This document shows positions 1 through 6,332 of a DNA stretch of 8,069 nt, piece after piece. The stretch comes from an uncultured Collinsella sp. Lineage in GTDB: Bacteria; Actinomycetota; Coriobacteriia; Coriobacteriales; Coriobacteriaceae. Numbering within the stretch: position 1 is the stretch's first letter; the number at the start of each line of letters is the position of its first letter. A program made the position numbers and the translations under genes. The DNA lies in NCBI GenBank assembly GCA_958407995.1, contig CATYJU010000066.1, positions 1 to 8,069 on the forward strand. The letters run 5' to 3'. Under the pieces are notes generated by a model that saw nothing but the letters and a program-made list of their open reading frames with translations, ran no database searches and was not told where the DNA came from.

Positions 1-227
1 TACTGCAGCGTAAAGTAGGTACCGGTCTCATCGAACCGAGGCTTTGCGCCCTTTTTCTCAAAGAACTCGACGATGACGGCATGGGCCTCATCGAGCCTTT
101 CCTCCTCGGCCTCGAGCCAAAGCGACTGCGCCCCGCAGGCATCAGTCAGGTGCACGTGGCATGGCACGCCCGCGCGGAGGAGCTCGGTGTTGCAGTCGGC
201 GACCTCGAACGGCGTCACGATTTTCAT
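1..227 (-). CDS. Small Cys/His-containing protein of unknown function, RDAC-like (3' end cut by window edge)
   Basis: An ATG at 227 opens a frame of 75 complete codons that runs to the window edge. The next codon begins TA, so it is either a stop (TAA/TAG) or Tyr, and the protein may end here at about 75 residues. The start overlaps the hisI stop as ATGA and follows a GGGGGAG ribosome site, so translation is probably coupled to hisI. The N-terminus reads MKIVTPFEVADCNTELL. The core CHVHLTDACGAQSLWLE (residues 23-39) places Cys23, His24, His26 and Cys31 close together. An acidic helical stretch (about 41-58) and a probable final strand ending YFTLQ follow. The DAC-G-QS core resembles, from memory, small clostridial proteins named RDAC family proteins, whose function is unknown to me; here Thr replaces the Arg. 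It is not HisE, which is an all-helical MazG-like protein of about 90-100 residues. The Cys/His cluster could bind a metal, but that is speculation. Confidence 0.8.
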   Translation of the reverse strand, partial: MKIVTPFEVADCNTELLRAGVPCHVHLTDACGAQSLWLEAEEERLDEAHAVIVEFFEKKGAKPRFDETGTYFTLQ

Positions 228-565
228 CGCACTCCCCCTTCCACGCGCTTAAAGAAGCAGGTACGGTTGCCGGTGTGGCAGGCCGGACCCGGCGAGTCGA
301 CCTTGACCAGCAGTGTATCGCTATCGCAGTCGGCCCAGAGCTCCTTGACCTCCTGCATATTGCCGCTCGTCGCGCCCTTATTCCAGAGCTCTTGGCGGCT
401 GCGGCTCCAAAACCACGTGGTACCGGTCTTGAGCGTCAACCCCACCGATTCCTCGTTCATCCAAGCAACCATAAGCACCTCGCCGGTGTCATATTGCTGA
501 ACCACACAAGGGATCAATCCTTTGGCGTCGTATTTAAGATCCGCTGGAGTAGTAATTTCTCTCAT
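224..565 (-). CDS. hisI: Phosphoribosyl-AMP cyclohydrolase, single-domain HisI
   Basis: This cytosolic enzyme opens the purine ring of phosphoribosyl-AMP to give ProFAR, the third step of histidine synthesis. The 113-residue product has the family signatures in order: AWMNEES (35-41), WSRSRQELWNKGATSGN (53-69), and DCDSD (79-83) followed by GPACHTGNRTC (93-103). Cys80, Cys96 and Cys103 match the zinc-binding cysteines, and Asp79, Asp81 and Asp83 match the magnesium-binding acids. The length fits a stand-alone cyclohydrolase; there is no C-terminal HisE domain as in bifunctional HisIE. The ATG at 565 follows a GGGGA site about six bases upstream. The first codons and leader are richer in A and T than the rest of the operon. 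The gene lies 153 nt after hisF, beyond a palindrome, and its TGA overlaps the next start. It is the most widely spaced gene of the cluster, so separate expression is possible. Confidence 0.96.
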   Translation of the reverse strand: MREITTPADLKYDAKGLIPCVVQQYDTGEVLMVAWMNEESVGLTLKTGTTWFWSRSRQELWNKGATSGNMQEVKELWADCDSDTLLVKVDSPGPACHTGNRTCFFKRVEGGVR

Positions 566-601
566 TTCAATTCCCCAATTTAAACATCACATGTCGGCGA
601 G

Positions 602-700
602 GGTTGTCCAGGTGCCGCAGGTTGCCACGAAAGAGGAGCGACGCGTACTTTGGTACGCGAGCGACGGTTTGAGCGGCAAGATGCGGTGCCTGGACAAGCC
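602..700. repeat. Long imperfect palindrome in the hisF-hisI spacer
   Basis: The arms 604-626 and 675-697 are inverted copies: 19 of 23 positions are Watson-Crick, two are T-G (613:688, 614:687) and two are mismatched. The outermost paired block is TTGTCCAGG at 604-612. At the same centre (650.5) sits a perfect inner hairpin, CGCGTAC at 642-648 against GTACGCG at 653-659 with a 4-base loop. The two parts are joined by 15-nt stretches on each side that pair poorly. An 8-bp direct repeat GAGCGACG occurs at 636-643 and 659-666. No run of T follows on either strand, so it does not look like an intrinsic terminator. The T-G pairs would be wobbles in plus-strand RNA but A-C mismatches in the his mRNA. 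It may be a REP-like element, an RNA structure or a decayed insertion. No protein-coding gene is supported between 566 and 718. Confidence 0.7.
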
Positions 701-718
701 GCAGCGCAGCCCGCAGCA

Positions 719-1501
719 CTAGAAGTCCAACCTCACAGGAATACCTTGAGAGGCCATATACTCTTTGACTTCGCGAATGCTGAAGGTTCCAAAGTGAAAG
801 ACGCTCGCCGCCAGCACGGCATCGGCCTCGCCCTCGATCACGCCCTCAGCGAAATGCTCGAGCGTGCCCACGCCACCGCTCGCGATGACGGGGATTGGCA
901 CCGCGCGCGCCACGGCGCGGGTGAGCGCCAGGTCAAAGCCAGCCTTGGTGCCGTCGCGATCCATGCTGGTCAGCAGGATCTCGCCGGCGCCGCGGCGAGC
1001 CGCCTCCTCGGCCCACGCCACCGCATCGATACCCGTGGCGTTGCGGCCTCCTGCGGTAAAGACCTCCCACTTGTCGGCACCGGATGCTCCGGGCAAGCCG
1101 ACGCGCTTGGCATCGATCGCCACAACCACGGCCTGGCTGCCAAACGCCGCGGCAGCCTGGCTGATCAGCGACGGATCGCGCACAGCCGCCGAGTTGAGCG
1201 ACACCTTGTCGGCACCGGCGGCAACCATGGTGCGCATGCCCGCCAGGTCGCGAAAGCCGCCGCCCACGGTATAGGGAATGGCCAGCTCCTCGGCCGCATG
1301 CGCCGCCATCTTGATAGTCGTCGCACGATTATCGCTCGTCGCGGTAATGTCCAAAAATACGACCTCGTCCGCACCCTCGCGGTCGTAGGCGCGGGCCAGC
1401 TCCACCGGATCGCCGGCATCGCGCAAGCTCACAAAGTTGACGCCCTTGACCACACGGCCGTCCTTGACGTCCAGGCAGGGAATTACGCGCTTGGTAAGCA
1501 T
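719..1501 (-). CDS. hisF: Imidazole glycerol phosphate synthase, cyclase subunit HisF
   Basis: HisF is the (beta/alpha)8-barrel cyclase of IGP synthase. It uses ammonia made by HisH to convert PRFAR into imidazole glycerol phosphate and AICAR. The 260-residue protein is full length and starts MLTKRVIPCLDVKDGRVVKG. Asp11 (in PCLD) and Asp130 (in VVVAID) stand at the positions of the two catalytic aspartates known in this family. Phosphate-binding loops are visible as TVGGGFRD (78-85) and IASGGVGT (206-213), with TSMDRDGTKAG near 178-188. The ATG at 1501 follows the hisA TAG by only 3 nt, and its ribosome site GGGAGGAG lies inside the end of hisA. The HisH partner is two genes upstream in the same transcript. 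Downstream of the TAG there is a 153-nt spacer with a large palindrome. Confidence 0.98.
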   Translation of the reverse strand: MLTKRVIPCLDVKDGRVVKGVNFVSLRDAGDPVELARAYDREGADEVVFLDITATSDNRATTIKMAAHAAEELAIPYTVGGGFRDLAGMRTMVAAGADKVSLNSAAVRDPSLISQAAAAFGSQAVVVAIDAKRVGLPGASGADKWEVFTAGGRNATGIDAVAWAEEAARRGAGEILLTSMDRDGTKAGFDLALTRAVARAVPIPVIASGGVGTLEHFAEGVIEGEADAVLAASVFHFGTFSIREVKEYMASQGIPVRLDF

Positions 1502-1504
1502 GGG

Positions 1505-2248
1505 CTACTCCTCCCCTCGGGCGGCGGCCAGCGCCTGGGCCAGCGTAAAGTTGCCCTCGTAGAGCGCGCGGCCGGTAATGGCGCCTTCAATCGCGCCCTC
1601 ACCCACCGCGGCCAGTGCGCGGATGTCGTCGAGCGTCGAGATGCCGCCCGAAGCCACGACGGGAAAGCCCGCGACCTGCGCCACATGGCGATATGCCGCC
1701 ACGTCGATGCCCGTCTGCATGCCATCACGCGCGATGTCGGTATACACCAGATGCTTAAAGCCCAGCTCGGTAAGCTGCGCCACGGCATCGTCGAGCGCCA
1801 CGCCCGCGCCGTCGCGCCAGCCGTTCACCTTAACCTGGCCGTCGCGTGCGGCAACGTCGGCGACCAGCAGCTCGCCAAAGCCTTGGGCTGCCACCTCAGC
1901 AAAACCCGGCTCGGTCACGAGCACCGTGCCCAGCGCAATGCGGCGAGCACCATAGCCTGCCAGCTCATCGATGCGTGCGAGTGAGCGAACGCCGCCGCCC
2001 ACGTCCACGGACAGACCGTCGACGCCGCAGATGGCCTTAATCGCCGCCGAGTTGGCAGCGCATGTGTCCTCGTCCTCACCAAAGGCAGCGGACAGGTCGA
2101 CGACATGTACCCAGCTTGCGCCCTGCTCGGCAAACGAGCGGGCGACGGCCACGGGGTCATCGGAATACACCTTGCAGCGGTTGCGGTCGCCGCGCTCCAG
2201 GCGCACAACCTTGCCGCCGATCAGATCGATTGCGGGAAACAGGATCAT
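1505..2248 (-). CDS. hisA: ProFAR isomerase HisA (phosphoribosylformimino-5-aminoimidazole carboxamide ribotide isomerase)
   Basis: HisA performs the Amadori rearrangement of ProFAR to PRFAR, the substrate of HisF/HisH. The 247-residue product is a (beta/alpha)8 barrel starting MILFPAIDLIGGKVVRL. Asp8 is the first catalytic aspartate. Asp131 (in LLVADVAARDG) matches the second, and Thr170 lies in VYTDIARDG. VDVGGGVRS (81-89) and VASGGIST (198-205) are the phosphate loops. The segment GQVKVNGW (137-144) has the Asn-Gly-Trp form typical of dedicated HisA rather than the Arg-Gly-Trp form of the bifunctional HisA/TrpF enzyme PriA of many actinobacteria. This suggests, without proving, that it serves histidine synthesis only. 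Its ATG overlaps the hisH stop codon (ATGA), so hisH and hisA are probably translationally coupled. hisF follows 3 nt after its TAG. Confidence 0.98.
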   Translation of the reverse strand: MILFPAIDLIGGKVVRLERGDRNRCKVYSDDPVAVARSFAEQGASWVHVVDLSAAFGEDEDTCAANSAAIKAICGVDGLSVDVGGGVRSLARIDELAGYGARRIALGTVLVTEPGFAEVAAQGFGELLVADVAARDGQVKVNGWRDGAGVALDDAVAQLTELGFKHLVYTDIARDGMQTGIDVAAYRHVAQVAGFPVVASGGISTLDDIRALAAVGEGAIEGAITGRALYEGNFTLAQALAAARGEE

Positions 2249-2946
2249 CGGCCAACCTCCTCGACGATGTTGACGAAGTTCTTAAGGATGCGCTGACCCA
2301 GCGCGGAGGACTTCTCGGGATGGAACTGGCAGCCCCACACGTTGCCGTGGCGCACGATGCACGGGAAGCTCCGTGTATAGTGCGTGCGTGCCAACACATC
2401 GGCGGCATCGACGTCGTCGGCCACCGCGTAGCTGTGAGTGAAATACATGTTGGCGCCCTCGGCAAAACCGGCAAGCAACGGATCGGCCGCACCGGCGGGC
2501 GTCATGTGCACCTGGTCCCAGCCCACGTGCGGCACCTTCAGGCGACTCGATTCCAAGCGCGTGCACGAGCCACGCATAATACCCAGGCCATCGACCCAGG
2601 GACCGCCAGCCTGCTCGGGGGTGTTGCCATCGGCAACCGCGCCCTCGTCCGCCGGCACGCCCTCGTTGCCGCGCTCAAAAAATAGCTGAAGGCCCAAGCA
2701 GATGCCGAGCAGCGGAGTTCCGGCGGCAACGGCATCGAGCACGGCCACCTCCTCGCCGCTCTGGCGCATAAAGGCGATCGCGTCATAGAACGCGCCCACG
2801 CCCGGGATGACCAGGCCGTCGGCGTTGCGGATCTGCTCCGGATCGTCCGATGTGCAGGCGGCGGCACCGGCGCGCGCAAGCCCGCGCACGACGCTCGACA
2901 AGTTGCCCTTGTGGTAGTCGACCACCACAATCTTCGGTTCGCCCAC
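2245..2946 (-). CDS. hisH: Imidazole glycerol phosphate synthase, glutamine amidotransferase subunit HisH
   Basis: HisH hydrolyses glutamine and passes ammonia through a tunnel to HisF. From the chosen start the protein has 233 residues with the class I amidotransferase triad: Cys83 in GICLGLQ, and His209 and Glu211 in CQFHPEKSS. Other family motifs are DYHKGNLSSV near the N-terminus, IPGVGAF, PHVGWDQV and YFTHSY. Two GTG starts are in frame, at 2958 and 2946. I prefer 2946 because GGAGGG lies four bases upstream of it and the product then begins MGEPKIVVVDY, close to the usual short N-terminus. The 2958 start would add four residues and has only a weak upstream GAGAA; an in-frame TGA just upstream excludes longer forms. 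The gene begins just after the repeat element that separates it from hisB, and its TGA overlaps the hisA start. Confidence 0.96.
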   Translation of the reverse strand: MGEPKIVVVDYHKGNLSSVVRGLARAGAAACTSDDPEQIRNADGLVIPGVGAFYDAIAFMRQSGEEVAVLDAVAAGTPLLGICLGLQLFFERGNEGVPADEGAVADGNTPEQAGGPWVDGLGIMRGSCTRLESSRLKVPHVGWDQVHMTPAGAADPLLAGFAEGANMYFTHSYAVADDVDAADVLARTHYTRSFPCIVRHGNVWGCQFHPEKSSALGQRILKNFVNIVEEVGR

Positions 2947-2950
2947 GCGA

Positions 2951-2956
2951 CCCTCC
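2951..2956 (-). promoter_or_regulatory. Ribosome binding site favouring the 2946 GTG start of hisH
   Basis: On the minus strand GGAGGG is followed by TCGC and then GTG at 2946. The site overlaps the alternative GTG at 2958, so the two starts cannot both use it. It lies about 17 bases beyond the outer edge of the repeat element, which places hisH translation right after a strong potential hairpin. Confidence 0.6.
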
Positions 2957-2972
2957 ACTTCTCATCATCCAA

Positions 2973-3087
2973 AACCTGCCAAAAAGGGACAGGTTTATTT
3001 TGGTCGGTTAAACGTTCACCCACCGTATGAGACAGCATTTCCGCAGATAAAACCTGCCAAAATAAACCTGTCCCTTTTTGGCAGGTT
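2973..3087. repeat. REP/BIME-like element: two inverted 37-bp palindromic units between hisB and hisH
   Basis: Unit 2973-3009 is the inverted copy of unit 3051-3087: the outer 31 bp (2973-3003 and 3057-3087) match perfectly, and 35 of 37 match overall. Each unit is also a small palindrome. Unit 3051-3087 has a perfect 12-bp stem (AACCTGCCAAAA with TTTTGGCAGGTT) around a 13-nt loop. Unit 2973-3009 has the same form with two stem mismatches. The two loops (2985-2997 and 3063-3075) are complementary, so the transcript could fold as two hairpins with pairing loops or as one long hairpin. A 41-bp unique segment lies between the units. Paired inverted palindromic units in an intergenic space fit the REP/BIME pattern, often linked to REP-associated tyrosine transposases. 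No transposase is present here. The right edge lies inside the hisB stop codon. Confidence 0.88.
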
Positions 3088-3673
3088 ACAGCGAGCCCTT
3101 GGTGCTGGGGATGCCCTGCACGCGGGGATCGAGCTCGCAGGCGTGGCGCATCGTGCGGCCCACGGCCTTAAAGGCGGCCTCGATAATGTGATGCGAGTTG
3201 CCGCCCGCCAGCTCGCGCACGTGCAGCGTAAGTTTGGCATCGCGCGCAAAGGCATAGAAGAACTCGACAGCCAGCTCGGTATCGAAGCTGCCCACGCGCT
3301 CGGTCGGCACGGGCAGCTCGCAGTAGGCCTGGCCGCGACCCGAAATGTCCACGGCGGCCATCACGAGCGTCTCGTCCATGGCGATCGCCGCATCGGCAAA
3401 GCGCGTAATACCCGCTTTGTCGCCCAGCGCCCGGCAAAACGCCTCGCCCAGCACAATGCCCGTGTCCTCGACGGTATGGTGCGCATCGACTTCCACATCG
3501 CCTACCGCATGCACCGTCAAATCGAACAGGCCATGGCGGCCAAAGGCATTGAGCATGTGGTCGAAAAACGGCACGCCGGTCGAGATATCGCACGTACCGG
3601 TTCCATCCAGGTCGAGTTTGACGACAATGTCGGTCTCCCCCGTCTTGCGGGTCACCTCGGCATAACGGCCCAT
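3086..3673 (-). CDS. hisB: Imidazoleglycerol-phosphate dehydratase HisB (single-domain)
   Basis: HisB removes water from imidazole glycerol phosphate to give imidazole acetol phosphate. The 195-residue protein is the dehydratase alone, without the N-terminal histidinol-phosphatase domain of the E. coli bifunctional enzyme. Metal- and substrate-binding motifs are FFDHMLNAF (36-44), DAHHTVEDTGI (63-73), AMDETL (98-103) and GGNSHHIIEAAFKA (157-170). The C-terminus GIPSTKGSL is close to the common family ending, so the adjacent repeat has not shortened it. The ATG at 3673 follows the hisC TAG directly with no base between, and a GGAGGAG site lies inside the end of hisC. The stop codon TAA uses two bases of the repeat element (3086-3087). 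The phosphatase for the later histidinol-phosphate step is therefore encoded elsewhere. Confidence 0.98.
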   Translation of the reverse strand: MGRYAEVTRKTGETDIVVKLDLDGTGTCDISTGVPFFDHMLNAFGRHGLFDLTVHAVGDVEVDAHHTVEDTGIVLGEAFCRALGDKAGITRFADAAIAMDETLVMAAVDISGRGQAYCELPVPTERVGSFDTELAVEFFYAFARDAKLTLHVRELAGGNSHHIIEAAFKAVGRTMRHACELDPRVQGIPSTKGSL

Positions 3674-4789
3674 CTACATCTCCTCCTTCACCAGCGCGGC
3701 AAACGCAGCCAGCACCTCGTCGTTTTCCTGCGGGGTACCCACGGTAATGCGTAGGCAGTCCGCGAGCCCCGGCGCGTAGCTAAAGTCGCGCACCAAAATC
3801 GAATACTCGTCGCGCAGACGCTCGCGCACGCGCGTGGCATGCGGCGTGCGCACGAGCACAAAGTTCGCCGCGCTCGGCCACGCCTCCACGGGCAGACCCT
3901 CGGTAGCCATCGCGCGCAGGGCGCACAGCTCGCGCTCGCGCTCGGATGCAACCTGTGCCACCACGGGCGCGTACGCATCGCGGGCACGCACGCAGGCAAG
4001 CGCGGCGGCCTGGCTCAGCACGTTAACCGAGTAGATCTGGCGAATCGCCGCAAACACATCGATGACCTCGGGCGCCGCGATCACATAGCCCAGACGCGTG
4101 CCGGCGGCGCCAAACGCCTTGGACAGCGTATGCAGAATCACCAGGTTGGGATGCTCGGCGATAAGCCCCTGCGCCGTGGTAGCCGCGCCAAACGAATCGT
4201 CCGCAAACTCAACGTAGGCCTCGTCGACCATGACCATGCCGGGGCACGCATCGCACAGGGCCGCGACAAAGTCGAGCGGTACCACGTCGCCCGTGGGGTT
4301 GTTGGGCGAAGTCACGATGGCCAGGCTGCACTCCGGCGCCGCGGCAAGCACGGCTGCCTGGTCGAGCTCAAAGGTCGCCGGGTCGCGCCACACGTCGCGC
4401 ACCTCGGTCTGGCACAGCGACGCAAAGAACGCATACTCGCTAAAGCACGGTGGGCAGTTGAGCAGGGTCCGCCCCGCGCCGCCAAACGCCAGCAGGTAGT
4501 TATAGAGCAGCTCGTCTCCGCCGTTGCCCACGCAGATGTTCTCGCGCGTCACGCCATGCCAAGTGGCAAGCTCGTCGCGCAGCTCGTTGGACATGGGATC
4601 GGGATAGCGGTTGAGCGGTGTGGCAGCCAAGGCCGCGTCGATCGCCTCGCGCACGCCAGCGGGCACGGGATAGGTGTTCTCGTTGGCCGAAAGATTGATG
4701 CGCGTGGGCGTAAAGTTGGGATCGTAGGGCTCAATACCGGCCAAGTAGGGCTGGACGAGCTCCTTCATGCGCGGCGTGAGTTCGGCCAT
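3674..4789 (-). CDS. hisC: Histidinol-phosphate aminotransferase HisC
   Basis: HisC is a PLP-dependent fold-type I aminotransferase that converts imidazole acetol phosphate and glutamate to histidinol phosphate. The 371-residue protein starts MAELTPRMKELVQPYLAGIE. Family features in order are SANENTYPVP (34-43, usually NENPYP), Asn164 in SPNNPTG, Asp189 and Tyr192 in VDEAYVEF, the Schiff-base Lys224 in TLSKAFGAAG, Arg232 in TRLGY and Arg347 in CLRITVG. The frame is open 29 codons further upstream to 4876, but that would run inside hisD. The ATG at 4789 has GGAGG six bases upstream and lies one base after the hisD TAA, so it is the clear start. hisB follows with no spacer, so hisD-hisC-hisB are probably translated from one message with close coupling. 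Confidence 0.98.
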   Translation of the reverse strand: MAELTPRMKELVQPYLAGIEPYDPNFTPTRINLSANENTYPVPAGVREAIDAALAATPLNRYPDPMSNELRDELATWHGVTRENICVGNGGDELLYNYLLAFGGAGRTLLNCPPCFSEYAFFASLCQTEVRDVWRDPATFELDQAAVLAAAPECSLAIVTSPNNPTGDVVPLDFVAALCDACPGMVMVDEAYVEFADDSFGAATTAQGLIAEHPNLVILHTLSKAFGAAGTRLGYVIAAPEVIDVFAAIRQIYSVNVLSQAAALACVRARDAYAPVVAQVASERERELCALRAMATEGLPVEAWPSAANFVLVRTPHATRVRERLRDEYSILVRDFSYAPGLADCLRITVGTPQENDEVLAAFAALVKEEM

Positions 4790-4790
4790 G

Positions 4791-6227
4791 TTAAGCCTCC
4801 TCGCCGGTCGCGCCAGCGCCATCCGAGCCTGCAGCCGCCAGGTCCACGCCCTCGGCGACCGTCGCGGTCGTATCACCCGGCCAGGCGACCTTGGTCAGGT
4901 CGGCCGCAGCCAGCGACGCAGCGCTCACGGCATCCTCGCCCTGCTCCAACACGCGGCGACGCAAAGCGGCGGAAAGCGCGTGCGCCCACAGGCCCTCGGC
5001 CTCGGCCAGGCGCTGCGTCGCGGGAGCGTCCGAGAGCAGGCCCTCGGGTGTATAACAAATGACACTCGAGCGCTTAACGAACTCTTCGACCGAAAGCGGG
5101 TTGGAGAACATGGCCGTACCGCCGGTCGGCAGCGTGTGGTTCGGGCCGGCAACGTAATCGCCGAGCGGCTCGGAGCTCCACGCGCCCACAAAGATGGCGC
5201 CGGCGTTGCGAATGCCGCCGAGCAGGCCCATCGCATCCTTACAGTGCAGCTCAAGGTGCTCGGGCGCCACGGTGTTCACCGCCTCGACAGCAGCAGCCAT
5301 ATCGGCGGCCACCACGATGGTGCCCTCGTTATCGAGCGAGGCACGCGTGATCTCGGCACGCGGGGACTGCGCCACCAGAATATCGATACCCGCCTCGACC
5401 TCGCGCGCAAACTGCTCGTCGCAGGTCACCAAATAGCAGGCTGCCAGCGGATCGTGCTCGGCCTGAGCCATCAGGTCTGCCGCGACCACCATGGGCTTGG
5501 CCGTAGCATCGGCCAGCACGCAGACCTCGGACGGGCCGGCGACCATGTCGATTCCCACATCGCCCGAGACAATCTGCTTGGCCGCCGCAACAAAGGCGTT
5601 ACCCGGGCCGGTGATTTTGTCGACGCGCGGAATGGTCTCGGTACCGTATGCCAGCGCGGCCACGGCCTGGGCGCCGCCCACCATATAAATTTCGTCCACG
5701 CCGCCGAGCTTTGCCGCGGCGAGCGTGTAGGGGCTGATCAGGCCGTCTTTTTGCGGCGGGGTCACCATGACCACGCGCTTGACGCCGGCGACCTTGGCGG
5801 GAATGGCATTCATAAGCACCGTGGAGGGATACTGCGCGCGACCGCCCGGCACGTAGATGCCGGCCGCCGCGAGCGGGGTCACCTTAACGCCGAGCATCGT
5901 GCCGTCCGCACGCGTGGTAAACCAGCTCTGCTCGACCTCGCGCTGGTGGAACTCGCGAATCTGGCGTGCAGCCTTCTCGAGCGCGGCGACAAAGGCCGGA
6001 TCGAGGCCTTCGAGCGCGGCATCGATCTGCTCTTGCGGCAGACGGAAGCTCTGCAGCTCAACACCGTCAAAACGCCGACAGTAATCGCGCACCGCAGCAT
6101 CGCCGTTGACACGCACGTTGGCCACAATATCGCGGGCGGCGTCGACGATGTTTTGCGGCAGCACGCCCTTGCGGTTGAGCTGGTTGGTAACGAGACGCTC
6201 ACCGGGAGCAAGCTTAATAGTCTTCAT
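4791..6227 (-). CDS. hisD: Histidinol dehydrogenase HisD, with C-terminal extension
   Basis: HisD is the zinc enzyme that oxidises L-histidinol to histidine in two NAD-dependent steps, the end of the pathway. The 478-residue product carries all key motifs: ITGPGNAFVAAAKQ (205-218), DMVAGPSEVCVLAD (227-240), Gln255 and His258 in DLMAQAEHD, Glu323 and His324 in APEHLELH, Asp357 in PLGDYVAGPNHTLPTGG, and His416 in EGLWAHAL. The zinc ligands would be Gln255, His258, Asp357 and His416; Glu323/His324 are the catalytic pair. The conserved core ends near residue 424. About 54 further residues, rich in Ala, Gly and acidic residues and ending GATGEEA, go beyond the roughly 430-residue family norm and look disordered. 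The ATG at 6227 has AGGGGA upstream, flanked by two copies of the 7-mer ACCGATA. It lies 105 nt after hisZG. Confidence 0.98.
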   Translation of the reverse strand: MKTIKLAPGERLVTNQLNRKGVLPQNIVDAARDIVANVRVNGDAAVRDYCRRFDGVELQSFRLPQEQIDAALEGLDPAFVAALEKAARQIREFHQREVEQSWFTTRADGTMLGVKVTPLAAAGIYVPGGRAQYPSTVLMNAIPAKVAGVKRVVMVTPPQKDGLISPYTLAAAKLGGVDEIYMVGGAQAVAALAYGTETIPRVDKITGPGNAFVAAAKQIVSGDVGIDMVAGPSEVCVLADATAKPMVVAADLMAQAEHDPLAACYLVTCDEQFAREVEAGIDILVAQSPRAEITRASLDNEGTIVVAADMAAAVEAVNTVAPEHLELHCKDAMGLLGGIRNAGAIFVGAWSSEPLGDYVAGPNHTLPTGGTAMFSNPLSVEEFVKRSSVICYTPEGLLSDAPATQRLAEAEGLWAHALSAALRRRVLEQGEDAVSAASLAAADLTKVAWPGDTTATVAEGVDLAAAGSDGAGATGEEA

Positions 6228-6332
6228 ATCGGTATCCCCTATCGGTCGAGGTTGTGTTCGAAAAACGAGAGGCCGGACGGCGGCGCCAATCGGCCCGCAG
6301 CCCGGATATGGGGGCGCCCGTGCGTGCTCGCG

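Noticed and set aside
577..610. Possible promoter for hisI (TGGACA at 610-605 on the minus strand, AT-rich stretch at 584-577)
   Set aside because: The -35-like hexamer is fair, but at 17-base spacing the -10 position is poor (ATGTTT), and the AT-rich stretch is about 20 bases away. Not strong enough to annotate.
650..1984. A 444-codon plus-strand frame opposite hisF and hisA
   Set aside because: Same shadow effect; composition is biased and no family motif is visible. It also begins in the palindromic spacer without a convincing ribosome site.
1505..2248. PriA, the bifunctional HisA/TrpF isomerase of actinobacteria
   Set aside because: The NGW segment and overall motifs fit dedicated HisA better; the Arg-Gly-Trp form of PriA is not seen.
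2973..3087. The hisB-hisH element as an intrinsic terminator
   Set aside because: The stems are followed by too few consecutive T residues on either strand, and genes of the same pathway continue directly after it.
4790..4876. N-terminal extension of HisC by 29 residues
   Set aside because: It would lie within hisD, is Arg-rich and unlike HisC N-termini, and the ATG at 4789 has an ideal ribosome site.
3839..5062. A 407-codon plus-strand frame opposite hisC and hisD
   Set aside because: Antisense shadow with Arg/His/Pro-rich low-complexity translation and no coherent domain.
6262..6300. Terminator between hisZG and hisD (T5 run on the minus strand near 6262-6266)
   Set aside because: The upstream GC-rich sequence gives only a short stem with a large loop, set several bases away from the T run.
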